Shown here piece after piece: positions 19,901 through 29,136 of a DNA stretch of 64,000 nucleotides (positions are counted from its first letter, which is position 1; every line of letters starts with the position of its first letter). The stretch is from an uncultured Saprospiraceae bacterium. Its GTDB lineage: Bacteria; Bacteroidota; Bacteroidia; Chitinophagales; Saprospiraceae. Both the position numbers and the translations under genes were made by a program. Below the pieces are notes generated by a model. It saw nothing but the letters and a program-made list of their open reading frames with translations. It did no database searches and was not told where the DNA came from. Location of the stretch: assembly GCA_937981555.1 (NCBI GenBank), contig CALJOK010000059.1, positions 1 to 64,000 on the forward strand, in the 5' to 3' direction.

Positions 19901-20073
19901 GTTTTACGAAATTCATTTTGAGCTAATCCGTAGACTTTTCCATCGAAGAACTCCATCCCTTTTTTGAAGGCCAATTGGGCTTCGGAGAGGGTAGTTGTTT
20001 TTTGTGCAGAAAGAGAAAGAGAAGCGAAAAGAAAACTTAGCACGAGGGCTAAAGCTGGAATTTTAAAATTCAT
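16939..20073 (-). CDS. Large periplasmic TPR protein, 1044 aa
   Basis: The signal peptide is MNFKIPALALVLSFLFASLSLSAQ. The rest is tandem tetratricopeptide repeats of about 34 residues (for example YPANYYYGMCNFFTKKYADA, then AKKYLEYAAKRVKK), at least 20 units with helical periodicity throughout. No enzymatic domain is visible. TPR solenoids are protein-binding scaffolds. The transcript probably continues into the outer-membrane barrel gene 65 bases downstream, so the two may form an envelope complex. Length is much greater than for BamD- or YbgF-type proteins. Confidence 0.85.
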   Translation of the reverse strand: MNFKIPALALVLSFLFASLSLSAQKTTTLSEAQLAFKKGMEFFDGKVYGLAQNEFRKTIELLLPVNEPEAKLLKQKAELNFAKCAVNLGQPEGENLIIEFARKNQPDPIANEALLDIANFYFNDKKFDKAMALYASIDTYALPSNQRSEVVFKIAYLNFIKKKFSLAKSQFRSIKDVQNEYYYPANYYYGMCNFFTKKYADAITSFQKASGSKRYKPYVPYYITSIYFAERDFSKVINYGVSKAEEKNVKNQADINRLVGRAYFEEGEFSMAKKYLEYAAKRVKKMDASDYYQLGFVQYQSKEYKNAEKNFKKLNREKNKMGQLAMYYLADCNLKSGDKRSARNAFANASRLNYDAKIQEESLWNYAKLSYEMRFDRDASDALQKINPRSPNYAEAQGLLGDIFLNTRDYVKAMQIIERMPTKTTKIKQTYQKVAYYRGVQLAGDGDLDGAKQLFYKSLESDYDARTSALANYGLGEIAHQQKKFRESNQHLTKFLRSAKSINNLPDGASVNTANYTVGYNFLKEKNYKSALGYFQDAVAGIKRDAPYIQDEYVKKQVLADATLRAGDALFKTNNYDSAIKYYDEAINKKYSGYVYALYQKAIIEGLRGNPTDQILALERLTEQYPNSEFTDDALLSLGNAYQDIGRTNQATAAFNKLVRNFKGKSSLVNQGLLKLGLIAYNSGDLQGAIKNYKDVFKNNPDPKEAEGALAALEEIYVDDLGQPDNYLRFREGLGGYDVTTAARDSINFKAAESQFDLGNYDKAITKYNDYIAKFPNGRHIIPAYFHRGESNTALKKYSVALRDYDYVINKGQSRYYEKGLRKAAIISYNHEEDFEKAYNYYSKWADVASNEEAKFEAQLGTLRSAYRTGRTDAVYTMANKVSSNPRASRDQIAAANFYLGKMAFDKKDYSRAVASFKKVVSTSNNENTAEARYSIAYVYYVQRDLDQAETAAMNAIRENSSYQIWVAKSGLLLADIYVEQSNYFDARALLEGMISSYENEAEVKDQVAEAKQKLAALNAKENRNNSLTNPNSDILELDETGGF

Positions 20074-20340
20074 AAGGTTACTTTTTTTAAACCTGTTAAT
20101 GGCTGATCGTCAGGTATTTAAAAGATGTTTTTAGTATAAAAACTAAGTTAGGAAAATCGATTTATTTCAATATTAAGTATGTAAAATGATTTAACATTTT
20201 CAAACATTGCAATATTGCGGTGAAATTATAAAAATTTTAACATTTGGTGGAAAAAAACCTAGAGAATTGGGATTTTGAAACTAGATTTAATAAAAGATGA
20301 ACGGTATAGATAATAAAGATTAGAGCATAGTTACTTGATG

Positions 20341-21390
20341 TTACAGAATCTCCTTCACCTTATTATACAAAATCCTTGCATTACATGTATGTCCATACCG
20401 ATTTGGATGCCAATCGACATCTGAAATTTTATAAGGTTTATTATTAAATTCCACTTTACAATCCCACCAACTTTCCCTTACATCTAAATAAGGAATGTTG
20501 GAATTTTTAGCAAAGTCTGTTACTACTTTTGGGCGTGGTTTGTATAAACTGTTGGACAAAAGAATGATTTGAAAACCATGTTGCTCGCTTAGTTTTTTTA
20601 GTTTTTGCATAGCAACTAAGTAATTTTTTTCGCCCACCATATCTTTATATATATCGGGAACATCTTCAGGATCTTTTTCATAGTAGCCTGAGGTGTCAAA
20701 TGGAGCTTCATGCAAACGAGAATCAATCCCTCTCCAACCATCTAAACTTTCAGGGAAAAGTTGCTTACGAATAAAAGATTGTTTGAAATTATCATATGCC
20801 GGTTTTTTTCGAATGAAATTAGGTAAATCAAAATCGTTTTCAATAAAGTTAATAATGACTAAATCTACTTGACTTAAATCTATTTTATTTTCCAAGACCG
20901 AAATTTCCATAACTGAATTATAGCCAGGTACGCCGGTGTTAATTACTTCATAATTGGTTGAATCATTTTCATTTTGGTTCAACATATTTTCCAATTGACT
21001 TAAATAACACTCTTCTTCTTCCACGCCCCAACCAAACATAATCGAATCGCCAAGACCGATGATTCGTTTGGTTTTCTTTCCTTTTTTCGCTGGATATTCT
21101 TTGTCTCTGAATCCACGAGAATTGGTTTTAACCACAATGTTTTGGAAACGGAAAGTTGAGTTTGGAATCAATTCATAGATGATTTTATTGTTCGTGGATA
21201 GTTGGATAATTTCACCTAAGGTCTTTTCATTTTGGGGATCATTGACTGCGTCTCTTTTATCGACTCCGATTTCATCAAGACTGTAATAGTTGGCGTAGGA
21301 AATATATCGTAGCCCTAATTCTACAACAAGAAGAGTGATAGAGATTCCAAGACCGATAGAAATTAATTTGAATATGTTTTCTTTTTTCAT
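20341..21390 (-). CDS. SGNH/GDSL-type hydrolase, membrane-anchored
   Basis: 349 aa. Residues 8-29 form one membrane segment. SGNH block I is IGLGDSIMFGWG with the nucleophile Ser116. The Gly block is near GVPGYNSV, the Asn block near INFIENDF, and the final block DVDWHPNRYGH near 324-334 supplies the acid/base His. This is an esterase or acetyl-hydrolase fold acting on the outer side of the membrane. The substrate is unknown, and sugar O-acetyl esterase is one possibility. It is followed 56 bases upstream on the same strand by the LRR gene, with which it may be co-transcribed. Confidence 0.85.
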   Translation of the reverse strand: MKKENIFKLISIGLGISITLLVVELGLRYISYANYYSLDEIGVDKRDAVNDPQNEKTLGEIIQLSTNNKIIYELIPNSTFRFQNIVVKTNSRGFRDKEYPAKKGKKTKRIIGLGDSIMFGWGVEEEECYLSQLENMLNQNENDSTNYEVINTGVPGYNSVMEISVLENKIDLSQVDLVIINFIENDFDLPNFIRKKPAYDNFKQSFIRKQLFPESLDGWRGIDSRLHEAPFDTSGYYEKDPEDVPDIYKDMVGEKNYLVAMQKLKKLSEQHGFQIILLSNSLYKPRPKVVTDFAKNSNIPYLDVRESWWDCKVEFNNKPYKISDVDWHPNRYGHTCNARILYNKVKEIL

Positions 21391-21446
21391 GTTATGATGA
21401 ATGATATTTTTGACAAAGAAATAGTATCCGTAAAAAAAAATATGTT

Positions 21447-22820
21447 CTAAAAAGAAATTTTTGCTTTTACATTAGAAAGGTCTATTTCATTACTTTTCTT
21501 TGATACGGGATTCGCATCTAATATTATTGTAAGTCTTTCATTGAATTGATCAATAAAAGAAGGGAGGTTTTCAATTTTACTGGCAGTAAGAGATAAGTGA
21601 CTTAAGCTTTTAAATCCTAATAAACCTTTAGGAATAGAAGTCCAATTTGATCCAAATAAACCTATCGTTTCTAAAATTTTACAATTTGAAAAATCTTCCA
21701 ACTTCATATTGACGTATGATAATTCTAGTCTTTTAAGATTAGGAAAATGATTTAAAGAAATTGAATTTCCTGGTGAATTTTTATTGCCCCAAATTAATAT
21801 TCTTATTAAAGAATTACTTTCAAAGTTAAATTTTGGAATCGTTTTTCCTTGAAGTAAGCCCAATTCTAAATGACTTAATTTTTCAAGTTTAGAAAGTTCT
21901 GCTGGAAGTTGTTTTAATTTATTGGAGCTAATACCTAATAAGGCTAGTCGTGAAGAATTTCCAATACCTATAGGTAATTCTTCTAAATCTTCTACATTAA
22001 GTTCAAATTTTACAACAGAACTTAGGTTGATTATTTTTTTGGGAAGATTTTTAGATTTGGATATCGATAAAATATAGGTAGTAGCTAATGGGAAGTCAAA
22101 AATATCTTCAGAAAAGGGGATTAAGTTTTCGCCAAATATGTGAATTATAAATTTTTTAATACTTTTCAGATTTTTGATGTCAGATGTTATTTCATAAAAA
22201 GAACCTCTTATTTTGGCTTCCTTCAATTTTTTGAACTGATAAATGTTTTTTGGAAAGGTAGTAAGCGATTTACATCTTAAGGTCAAATACTTGGTCTCTT
22301 TGGATTTTAAGAAAGGCCCATTTATTTTTTTTAAATTATTTGCTATAAATTTTATGTTAATTATTTGATCTAAGTTGGTAATCGAATTTGGAAAAGAAAA
22401 AGTATCTACATTAGTTCTAATTTCGAAAAACTCTAAATTTGTGAGATTTCCAAAACCTTGAGGTAACGCTTTTAAACTATCACAATTAAAATCAATTGAC
22501 CTTAATTGTTTCATATTTCCAATTTCATTTGGAATAGCAACAAGATCCTTAATATTTAATTTTAAACCCAAAACGTTTTTAATCTCCCAAAAAGATGCAG
22601 GAATTGATTTTACCTCATTAAGATAAACAGAGATTTGTTTTGTCGTAGAAGGATTTAAATTCTTGATTTTTTCTTCAGTCGGAGGGTTCTTCTCAGAAAA
22701 TCTTATAGTTTCTTTAATTGAACCCTCATCTTCGTCAATATCTTGATCCAAGAAGGTTTGACCATAAATAGAAAATATATTTGCTATAAATAATAGAGTT
22801 AAAATTGAGCGAACTTTCAT
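21447..22820 (-). CDS. Secreted leucine-rich repeat protein
   Basis: 457 aa with signal peptide MKVRSILTLLFIANIFSIYGQ. From about residue 80 there are roughly 14 leucine-rich repeats of the LxxLP...G.L..L type (for example ALPQGFGNLTNLEFFEI and LPAELSKLEKLSHLELG). There is no sorting domain at the C-terminus. Protein-binding role inferred from the fold. It sits between the SGNH hydrolase and an aldose-epimerase-like gene, both on the same strand with gaps of 56 and 48 bases. Confidence 0.85.
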   Translation of the reverse strand: MKVRSILTLLFIANIFSIYGQTFLDQDIDEDEGSIKETIRFSEKNPPTEEKIKNLNPSTTKQISVYLNEVKSIPASFWEIKNVLGLKLNIKDLVAIPNEIGNMKQLRSIDFNCDSLKALPQGFGNLTNLEFFEIRTNVDTFSFPNSITNLDQIINIKFIANNLKKINGPFLKSKETKYLTLRCKSLTTFPKNIYQFKKLKEAKIRGSFYEITSDIKNLKSIKKFIIHIFGENLIPFSEDIFDFPLATTYILSISKSKNLPKKIINLSSVVKFELNVEDLEELPIGIGNSSRLALLGISSNKLKQLPAELSKLEKLSHLELGLLQGKTIPKFNFESNSLIRILIWGNKNSPGNSISLNHFPNLKRLELSYVNMKLEDFSNCKILETIGLFGSNWTSIPKGLLGFKSLSHLSLTASKIENLPSFIDQFNERLTIILDANPVSKKSNEIDLSNVKAKISF

Positions 22821-22868
22821 GATGATTTTTTTTGAAGAAATGTTTAAAGTATAAAATTTTTTACAAAA

Positions 22869-23744
22869 TTAATAAATTACAACACTATGCTTACAACTAA
22901 ATTTCTTCCCAACTCCCAATTCTACAACTCCTTCTTTTTTTCTGAAATCCCAACTCGCATTCAACTCATCCGCCACTCCAAACCAAGGTTCAATACAAAC
23001 AAATGGCGACTCCTGATTCTGCGACCAAATTCCTAAATAAGAAAAATCTTCAAAAGTAAAAGTCCAAATTTTTTCCCCAGCTGAATTTTTTAAATGCAAA
23101 AAATTAGAATCTAAATGTTTAAAAACCAAAGCATCTTTATCAAATAAATCATCAGTAATTGGAATCGTATTTTTTCCATCAAAAACATCACGAGAATTTC
23201 CATCCAAATAGCCATCAGTTATTTCCAAAGTTTCTGCTGATTCTGCTTTTTCAAATTCTAAAGAATAGTCTGACCTTTTTTCATTCTTTTTCAAAGGAAC
23301 ATTAAATCCAGGGTGCGCACCAAGCGAAAAATAAATGGGTTGATCATCCAAGTTTTCCACTTCATAAATGATATGCAATTGATTTTTTTCTAAAACATAT
23401 TTCATCAAGAGGGAAAACTTATAAGGATACTCATCCAAAGTTTTCTTGTTGTGTTTTAGTTGGAAGATTGCTTTTTCTTTTTCCAATAGAACTTTCTCAA
23501 AAGGCATATTTCTGGCAAAACCATGTTGTTTTCCATGGTAAGTCTTTTCTCCAATTTGAAACTTGTCATCCCAAACTTTACCGATGTAGGGAAATAAAAT
23601 GCAGGAATGTCGTCCCCAGAATTTTGGATCTGCTTGCCATAAATATTCGGTTCCATCTTCCACCGATTGAAGGCTAGCGAACTCGGCACCAACTTGATTG
23701 ATACCTACTTTGAGAAAGTTGTTTTCAATAAAAAATTGAGACAT
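22869..23744 (-). CDS. Aldose 1-epimerase family protein (LacX-like)
   Basis: 291 aa, cytoplasmic (no signal). The sequence has family motifs: GRHSCILFPYIGK, GKQHGFARN with a conserved His, the second catalytic His in LGAHPGFNVPL, and the general-base region FVCIEPWFGVAD with a Glu. The family interconverts alpha and beta anomers of sugars. LacX-type members have unknown sugar specificity. It is the first gene of a possible three-gene unit with the LRR and SGNH genes, though their functions do not obviously connect. Confidence 0.85.
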   Translation of the reverse strand: MSQFFIENNFLKVGINQVGAEFASLQSVEDGTEYLWQADPKFWGRHSCILFPYIGKVWDDKFQIGEKTYHGKQHGFARNMPFEKVLLEKEKAIFQLKHNKKTLDEYPYKFSLLMKYVLEKNQLHIIYEVENLDDQPIYFSLGAHPGFNVPLKKNEKRSDYSLEFEKAESAETLEITDGYLDGNSRDVFDGKNTIPITDDLFDKDALVFKHLDSNFLHLKNSAGEKIWTFTFEDFSYLGIWSQNQESPFVCIEPWFGVADELNASWDFRKKEGVVELGVGKKFSCKHSVVIY

Positions 23745-24099
23745 AAATATTAAAAATTAAGGTTGAAAAATGACTTTATTCTTCTGTTTTTTGATTTTGC
23801 AAAATAGGATAACCTCCTTAGATTTTGGTAACTTTAATTACTTTAAAATGGTAAATAGAAAAAGGAGAAAGATTTTCTATCATTTTTTTGATAAAAGCTA
23901 TACTTTTTTAATTAGTTTTTGTTGGAAAAATATATAAAATAATGACTATTTTATTAAGTTATTTGTGATAGATGTGGTATAAAATATTGGAAAAAAGGAT
24001 TTAATGTTTTTGTCCAAACTAACCTAGAAACTTATCTTTATAAAAAGAAACAGCGTTTGTAATAAAACGATTGAATACAACATACTCCTAACTATACAC
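23745..24099. other. Divergent intergenic region
   Basis: About 355 AT-rich bases between divergent genes. Apart from the candidate promoter at 24009-24040 I see nothing. Confidence 0.5.
24009..24040 (+). promoter_or_regulatory. Candidate promoter of the 1062-aa T9SS protein gene
   Basis: TTTG at 24009-24012 is followed after 20 bases by TATCTTTA (24033-24040), one base from the TAnnTTTG consensus. The implied leader to the ATG at 24100 is about 50 bases. Confidence 0.45.
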
Positions 24100-27000
24100 A
24101 TGAGACTACCTCGACACTCAAAAAAAATATCAACTTCCCAGCATTGGTTTTCCTACCAAATGCTTATTCTACTATTATTCTTTTCTACTTCAATTTTTGC
24201 TCAAGGTTGGGAGCGAACTTATCCCATTACGGATTATGAAAATGTTCGAACGGAGTATATGACCCTGACTGCTGATGGCGGATATTGTTTGACAGCGACG
24301 GTGGATGTTCCAGCTGCACAAGATATTGCGGTGTTGAAATTAGATGCTGATGGCAATCAACAATGGTTAAAGTATTTTGGCGGAGTGGAAGAAGATCGGT
24401 CGACTCGAATTTTTCAATTGGATGATGGAGGATATATAGTAGGAGGGATGACTTTTAATAATTCACTTGGATCAGGTGATTATTATTTGTTGCGATTAGA
24501 TGAATTTGGAAATGAAGTTTGGTCTCAAAATTATGGAACAAATTATTATGATGAATTTAATGCACTCATTCTTACTAGTGATGGAGGATTTTTGATGATG
24601 GGAGAAAATGCGCTTAATGATGGTAAAATTTTATTGATAAAAGTGGATGCTCTAGGTCAGGAAGAATGGACGAAAACTGCTGGGCCAGATGTTGGGAAAA
24701 CAGAAGGTCGAGATATTAAAAATACTTCAGATGGAGGCTATATTATAACAGGGTACACACGCCCGATGGGAACTAATGATGATGAGGATTTTTATCTCGT
24801 CAAATTAGATGAAAATGGAGAGGAAGTTTGGGATTTTACCACAGGTGAACAATTTGATGAATTCGGAGAAGATGTCATTCAAACTGCTGATGGAGGGTAT
24901 GTGAGTACCGGTTACAAAAAATTAGATAGTGGAAATGAAGGTGATTTATATTTGATAAAAATAAGCGAAACGGGAGATTCTCTTTGGTCTAATTTGATCG
25001 GATCGGTTGGGTCGCTAGAGAGAGGTTTTTCCTTGACTGAAGCGCCAAATGGAGATTTGGTTATTGTTGGGAATTCAGTTTTGAATATTACGAATGGAGG
25101 TTTTGGTTTGATCGTCAGAACAGATTCGGAGGGCAATGAAATTCTGATTCGGTATTTGACAGAGAGCAATGCCGTTGGTTACCCAGCTAATATTTTAAAT
25201 ACACCTGACAATGGATTTGTGATAGCTGGGACAGGTGACTCCATCATGGCGGTGATTAAGACGGATGCAGCAATCAATAGCTTTACGACAAATATTCAAG
25301 GAAATATTTTCCATGATTTAGATAATGATTGTTCTTTTGATAATTTGGAAAACGTATTGAATGGATGGATGGTGGTGGCCGATGGAGAAGAAGATTACTT
25401 TTCGATAACTGATGCCCAAGGGAATTATTCTATTTTATGTGATACTGGAAACTATATTTTACGAGTCATTCCACCCAATGAACTTTGGGAAACGTGTCCG
25501 ATCTATGATGAGTTTCCATTGATTTTAAATGACCTTTTTGACACTACATTATTGGACATTCCAATTCAGTCAATTGTGAATTGTCCGAATATGACTGTGG
25601 ATGTATCCGCACCTCAATTGCGTAGGTGTTTTGAAAATACTTATTATATAAAATACTGTAACAATGGAACTATCGACGAGTCTAATGCACTCGTTGAAGT
25701 TCAATTTGATGAGTATTTATTAGTGAATTCTTCGAGTTTTCCATTTACAGATTTGGGAAATAATTTACTCTCATTTGATATTGGAGATGTTGGAGTAGGA
25801 GAGTGTGGGACTTTTACGGTTGATGTATTGGTAGATTGTGATAGTACGGTTTTGGGGCAAACGCATTGTGTGGAAGCGCATATTTTTCCAGATACTTTTT
25901 GCTTGATTCCAAGTATCGTTTGGGATAGTTCGAGTATTCAAGTGACTGGAAGTTGTGTTGGAGATTCGGTGATTTTTAATATTGAAAATGTAGGAACTAA
26001 TCCGATTAGTGAACCGAGAATTTTAAAAATTGTTCAAGATGATATCATTTTATTTGTGGAACCAATTTCTGAGCTTTTTCAAAATCAAGTTATCACGAAA
26101 TCAGTTTTAGCGGAAGGTCAAACATTAAGAGCGGAAGTACAACAGTCAGTAGGTCATCCCGGAAATAGTATGCCGATTTCAGTTGTGGAGGGTTGTGGAG
26201 TTGGCAATATCAGTCTTGGATTTGTGGATCAATTTGTAATGGATGATGGCAATCATTTCATAGATGTTGATTGTCAAGAAAATATTGGATCATACGATCC
26301 GAATACTAAAGCAGCCTATCCAACAGGATACTTTAGTGAGCATTTTATTTCTAATACAGATGAAATTGAATACCATATTCGATTTCAGAATACAGGAACT
26401 GATACGGCATTTACGGTAGTGTTAAGAGATACCTTATCTTCATTTTTAGATGTAACGACGATTCAATTTGGGACGAGTAGCCATCATTACGAATCTGAAA
26501 TATTGGAAAATGGAATATTGAAATTCACTTTTGCCAACATCATGTTGCCAGATAGTAATGTCAATTTGGTAGCATCTAATGGGTTTGTAAAATTTAAAAT
26601 TGGGTTGAAAGAAAATTTAACACCTGGTATAGTTATCAATAATTCAGCGGGTATCTATTTTGATTTTAATGCTCCAATAATTACTGAAACAGTTTTTCAC
26701 ACCATTGAAATTCTAACGGAATATGTATTTATAAATGAAATGATTTGTAGAGGTGATATATTCCAGGGAATTGAAATTCAAAATGATACGTTACTAATTG
26801 ATACCATCAAATTAAATAATCTCAATAGTGTGGAGATGACCTCTGTTTACGTTTTAGAACACAGTTATTCTGACAGTACTATTTACATAGATAGTGGTAC
26901 GGAGATCAATGGAGAAATAATTGAAAATGATACAATTATGATTCTACAACTCATAGCTGCAAACGGGTGTGATAGCCTTCAAACTGTAGAAGTTAAAGTT

Positions 27001-27288
27001 GATAATGAAAGATTACAAAAAGAGCAATCTTCTTTTGAGGTCTATCCAAATCCTGTAAATGAATTGTTTTTTCTTGAATATTATTTAGAGGAAAATGAAA
27101 ATGTCAATATTGCTTTTTATAATGCATTAGGACAAAAGATAGGAAGTCTAGTTGAAAATGAAAATCAGAAACGAGGAAAACATTTTTATAAAATAGAAAC
27201 GGAGGGGATAAATGAAAGTATGGTTTTTATTCATTGGCAAGCAGGTGATCAATCGAAAATTCAGAAGGTCGTTTTTATTGGGAAATAA
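24100..27288 (+). CDS. Large secreted T9SS protein with delta-60-like repeats and DUF7619-like domain
   Basis: 1062 aa. The N-terminus ends in a signal peptide (MLILLLFFSTSIFAQG after a 20-residue extension). Residues 45-400 hold about seven repeats with TSDGGFLMMGE / TADGGYVSTGY motifs, a propeller-like pattern. Then comes a SdrD-B-like stretch (NIFHDLDNDCSFDNLENV), Ig/DUF11-like domains, and a DUF7619-like region (EYHIRFQNTGTDTAFTVVLR to GIYFDFNAPIITETV). The C-terminus (FEVYPNPVNELFFLEYYLEE to KVVFIGK) is a T9SS type A sorting domain. The product is a surface or secreted protein of unknown role. Confidence 0.88.
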   Translation: MRLPRHSKKISTSQHWFSYQMLILLLFFSTSIFAQGWERTYPITDYENVRTEYMTLTADGGYCLTATVDVPAAQDIAVLKLDADGNQQWLKYFGGVEEDRSTRIFQLDDGGYIVGGMTFNNSLGSGDYYLLRLDEFGNEVWSQNYGTNYYDEFNALILTSDGGFLMMGENALNDGKILLIKVDALGQEEWTKTAGPDVGKTEGRDIKNTSDGGYIITGYTRPMGTNDDEDFYLVKLDENGEEVWDFTTGEQFDEFGEDVIQTADGGYVSTGYKKLDSGNEGDLYLIKISETGDSLWSNLIGSVGSLERGFSLTEAPNGDLVIVGNSVLNITNGGFGLIVRTDSEGNEILIRYLTESNAVGYPANILNTPDNGFVIAGTGDSIMAVIKTDAAINSFTTNIQGNIFHDLDNDCSFDNLENVLNGWMVVADGEEDYFSITDAQGNYSILCDTGNYILRVIPPNELWETCPIYDEFPLILNDLFDTTLLDIPIQSIVNCPNMTVDVSAPQLRRCFENTYYIKYCNNGTIDESNALVEVQFDEYLLVNSSSFPFTDLGNNLLSFDIGDVGVGECGTFTVDVLVDCDSTVLGQTHCVEAHIFPDTFCLIPSIVWDSSSIQVTGSCVGDSVIFNIENVGTNPISEPRILKIVQDDIILFVEPISELFQNQVITKSVLAEGQTLRAEVQQSVGHPGNSMPISVVEGCGVGNISLGFVDQFVMDDGNHFIDVDCQENIGSYDPNTKAAYPTGYFSEHFISNTDEIEYHIRFQNTGTDTAFTVVLRDTLSSFLDVTTIQFGTSSHHYESEILENGILKFTFANIMLPDSNVNLVASNGFVKFKIGLKENLTPGIVINNSAGIYFDFNAPIITETVFHTIEILTEYVFINEMICRGDIFQGIEIQNDTLLIDTIKLNNLNSVEMTSVYVLEHSYSDSTIYIDSGTEINGEIIENDTIMILQLIAANGCDSLQTVEVKVDNERLQKEQSSFEVYPNPVNELFFLEYYLEENENVNIAFYNALGQKIGSLVENENQKRGKHFYKIETEGINESMVFIHWQAGDQSKIQKVVFIGK

Positions 27289-27315
27289 AATTTAGTGCCA
27301 AAATTTAACCAAAAG

Positions 27316-27350
27316 AAGAGGTGTTAGCGCTTAATGCACTAACACCTCTT
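27316..27350. terminator. Bidirectional terminator between convergent genes
   Basis: A 12-bp stem (AAGAGGTGTTAG 27316-27327 with 27339-27350) and 11-base loop, with A/T tracts on both sides. It serves the plus gene ending at 27288 and the minus gene ending at 27369. Confidence 0.85.
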
Positions 27351-27368
27351 TTCGTTATAATATTGCTT

Positions 27369-28781
27369 TTACGAAATATTCAATTTCTCAATTAACCATT
27401 TTTTATCTGCCAAATCTTTATTCGATTCGATTTCAATCTTTAATTTTTTTCTGGCTGTTTTATCGAACTTAGGTGTTTGTAACAATCGTTTTACATATTT
27501 AATGAAATTTAGATATACTGGTTGATGGTAACCTAGATTTTTAGAATGTCTTGTCAGGAAACGATGGAAACTATCTAATAAGGACTCTAAGGCATTGAAT
27601 TCTTCAAGGTCAAAATAAATTTTTAATAACATTTTCCTAGCTGCAATTTTTAAGAAAATATCATCAAATTCAGCTTGTTGTAATAAATTCATTGCCTTTT
27701 CATAATCAGGTAGATTGCAATACAAAACTGCCAAATTATAATTAAACATATCTTCTCGCCATTTAAGATCAAGTTGATTTTTATATTCGTAAATGAATTT
27801 TTCAACCCAACCAAATTCTTTTAGATGAATGGCTGCAGCGACTGTATTTTTATAGGTGAAGCGATCTAAAGATCCATTAATAATAAATACTTCCTGTTTT
27901 AATCCTTCCTTATATAAGTCTAATACTTCGGTGGAAAAATTACTTTTCCCTGCATTTAATTGCTTGATACAATAGTTAATAGCAACTAAATACAAATAAT
28001 ATAATTCTGATTTTGGAAACTTAAATGCCTCATTTTTTAACTTCTCTTTTAAGTTGTCATAATGCGAAATATCATGAGTTTCAGAGAGTGTTTTATAACT
28101 CTGGTAATAAATATCAACAGCTGAAGAATCAAGTGTTTGATTGTTTTTTAAGAAATGTAAAACCATTGTTATAAAATCCTGCTGATAATCTGCTCCAATT
28201 AATTTTTGATGACTCAGTTTATCGCAACTCTGTTTTAATTTTTGAGCGATAAAAAAATTAGTTAATTCATTACTCGCTTCTTGTAATCCTTTTGGTTGTT
28301 TCCTACTCAGATTATTAGTGAATTCATATTGCTCGTTTTGCAACTGATAATTGAAGAAATGATAATCTGAATTTCGAATTGGTTGGCTTTCTAACAATAC
28401 ATTTGCATTTCTCCATTCACTCTCAAAATGTCGATTTAAACCTCTTTTTCTCAAACTCCGCGTCAAGTAAATTTGCGGTCGCATTTCATTTTCTGAAAAC
28501 TCTTCATAGGCTATAAATTTTTTAATTTCAGCTAATAAGAAAGACTGAGCGTAGCCTATTTTTTTTTCTTCATATTTTCCTTTTGGGAAAATTTTTGAAA
28601 AGATATATTCTCGATGAAGTCGATCTGCTTTTTCGAATGGACGAGCTTTTTCCAAATAATCAAAAAGCAAAATCACATCTTCACGCTGATTAAAAAATGG
28701 AGAACGTACCCATTTTCTTAATTTCTTTACTTCTACTTTATTTAAACTTTTGAAGAGTTCAAGTAATCTACTTTTTTGCAT
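27369..28781 (-). CDS. Helical protein of unknown function, 470 aa
   Basis: There is no signal peptide. The N-terminus MQKSRLLELFKSLNKVEVKK is followed by a WVRSPFFNQREDVILLFDYL motif and helical, Leu/Lys-rich sequence throughout. The final third has TPR-like pairs (NLAVLYCNLPDYEKAMNLLQ). No catalytic motif is visible. Similar cytoplasmic proteins of 450-500 residues with an R.PFFN motif occur in Saprospiria-type genomes as I recall, unverified. It is monocistronic and transcribed away from the RNA candidate at 28930. Confidence 0.7.
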   Translation of the reverse strand: MQKSRLLELFKSLNKVEVKKLRKWVRSPFFNQREDVILLFDYLEKARPFEKADRLHREYIFSKIFPKGKYEEKKIGYAQSFLLAEIKKFIAYEEFSENEMRPQIYLTRSLRKRGLNRHFESEWRNANVLLESQPIRNSDYHFFNYQLQNEQYEFTNNLSRKQPKGLQEASNELTNFFIAQKLKQSCDKLSHQKLIGADYQQDFITMVLHFLKNNQTLDSSAVDIYYQSYKTLSETHDISHYDNLKEKLKNEAFKFPKSELYYLYLVAINYCIKQLNAGKSNFSTEVLDLYKEGLKQEVFIINGSLDRFTYKNTVAAAIHLKEFGWVEKFIYEYKNQLDLKWREDMFNYNLAVLYCNLPDYEKAMNLLQQAEFDDIFLKIAARKMLLKIYFDLEEFNALESLLDSFHRFLTRHSKNLGYHQPVYLNFIKYVKRLLQTPKFDKTARKKLKIEIESNKDLADKKWLIEKLNIS

Positions 28782-28929
28782 TTTTTAGTTTTTAATTCCA
28801 ATAAATATATGCATTTTTTTTGGAAAAAAAAGCATGAATTGTTTGTGTTTATTGAGTTTTACTATTATTATCTATTTTTTTTATTGGAAAAATGAATAAA
28901 GTGTTTTTTAGTAGCTTCTATTTTAGGAC

Positions 28930-28937
28930 TATTTTTG
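28930..28937 (+). promoter_or_regulatory. Candidate -7 element for the small RNA
   Basis: TATTTTTG at 28930-28937 matches TAnnTTTG. A clear -33 TTG is not visible. It would start a transcript near 28944. Confidence 0.35.
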
Positions 28938-28943
28938 ATTAAC

Positions 28944-29051
28944 ATTTTAGGAAAAGGAAAATACAATCCCAAGAACAAAAATATCCTTACGGGAAATAAG
29001 GAGTTATAGCATATAACGAGCTACTTGTAATAAAGTAGCTCGTTTTTTTTT
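28944..29051 (+). ncRNA. Candidate small structured RNA, about 105 nt
   Basis: Between divergent genes there are three consecutive hairpins on the plus strand: TCCTTA/TAAGGA (28984-29002), GTTAT/ATAAC (29003-29017), and an 11-bp perfect stem ACGAGCTACTT/AAGTAGCTCGT (29016-29043) followed by nine T. Hairpin 3 is a full intrinsic terminator. No plus-strand gene lies upstream for more than 1.6 kb, and that gene has its own terminator, so this hairpin has no coding transcript to end. The simplest reading is a short RNA starting near 28944. The alternative is a leader attenuator for the penicillin acylase gene starting at 29137. Confidence 0.5.
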
Positions 29052-29136
29052 GACATCCCTACCATATCAACGGGGTATAAGGTTTTGGAAAAATAGTTGT
29101 AAACATTTTCCTATTTTTGTTTCAAAACTCCAAAGC

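Larger units (their letters stand above)
28782..29136. other. Divergent region holding a structured RNA candidate
   Basis: About 355 bases between the divergent starts of the helical protein and the penicillin acylase. The right half is unusually structured and ends in a strong plus-strand terminator, described separately. The left half is plain A/T-rich. Confidence 0.5.

Noticed and set aside
29050-29136. N-terminal extension of the penicillin acylase from a TTG at 29050
   Set aside because: This start lies in the T run of a terminator and would place the signal peptide 29 residues inside.
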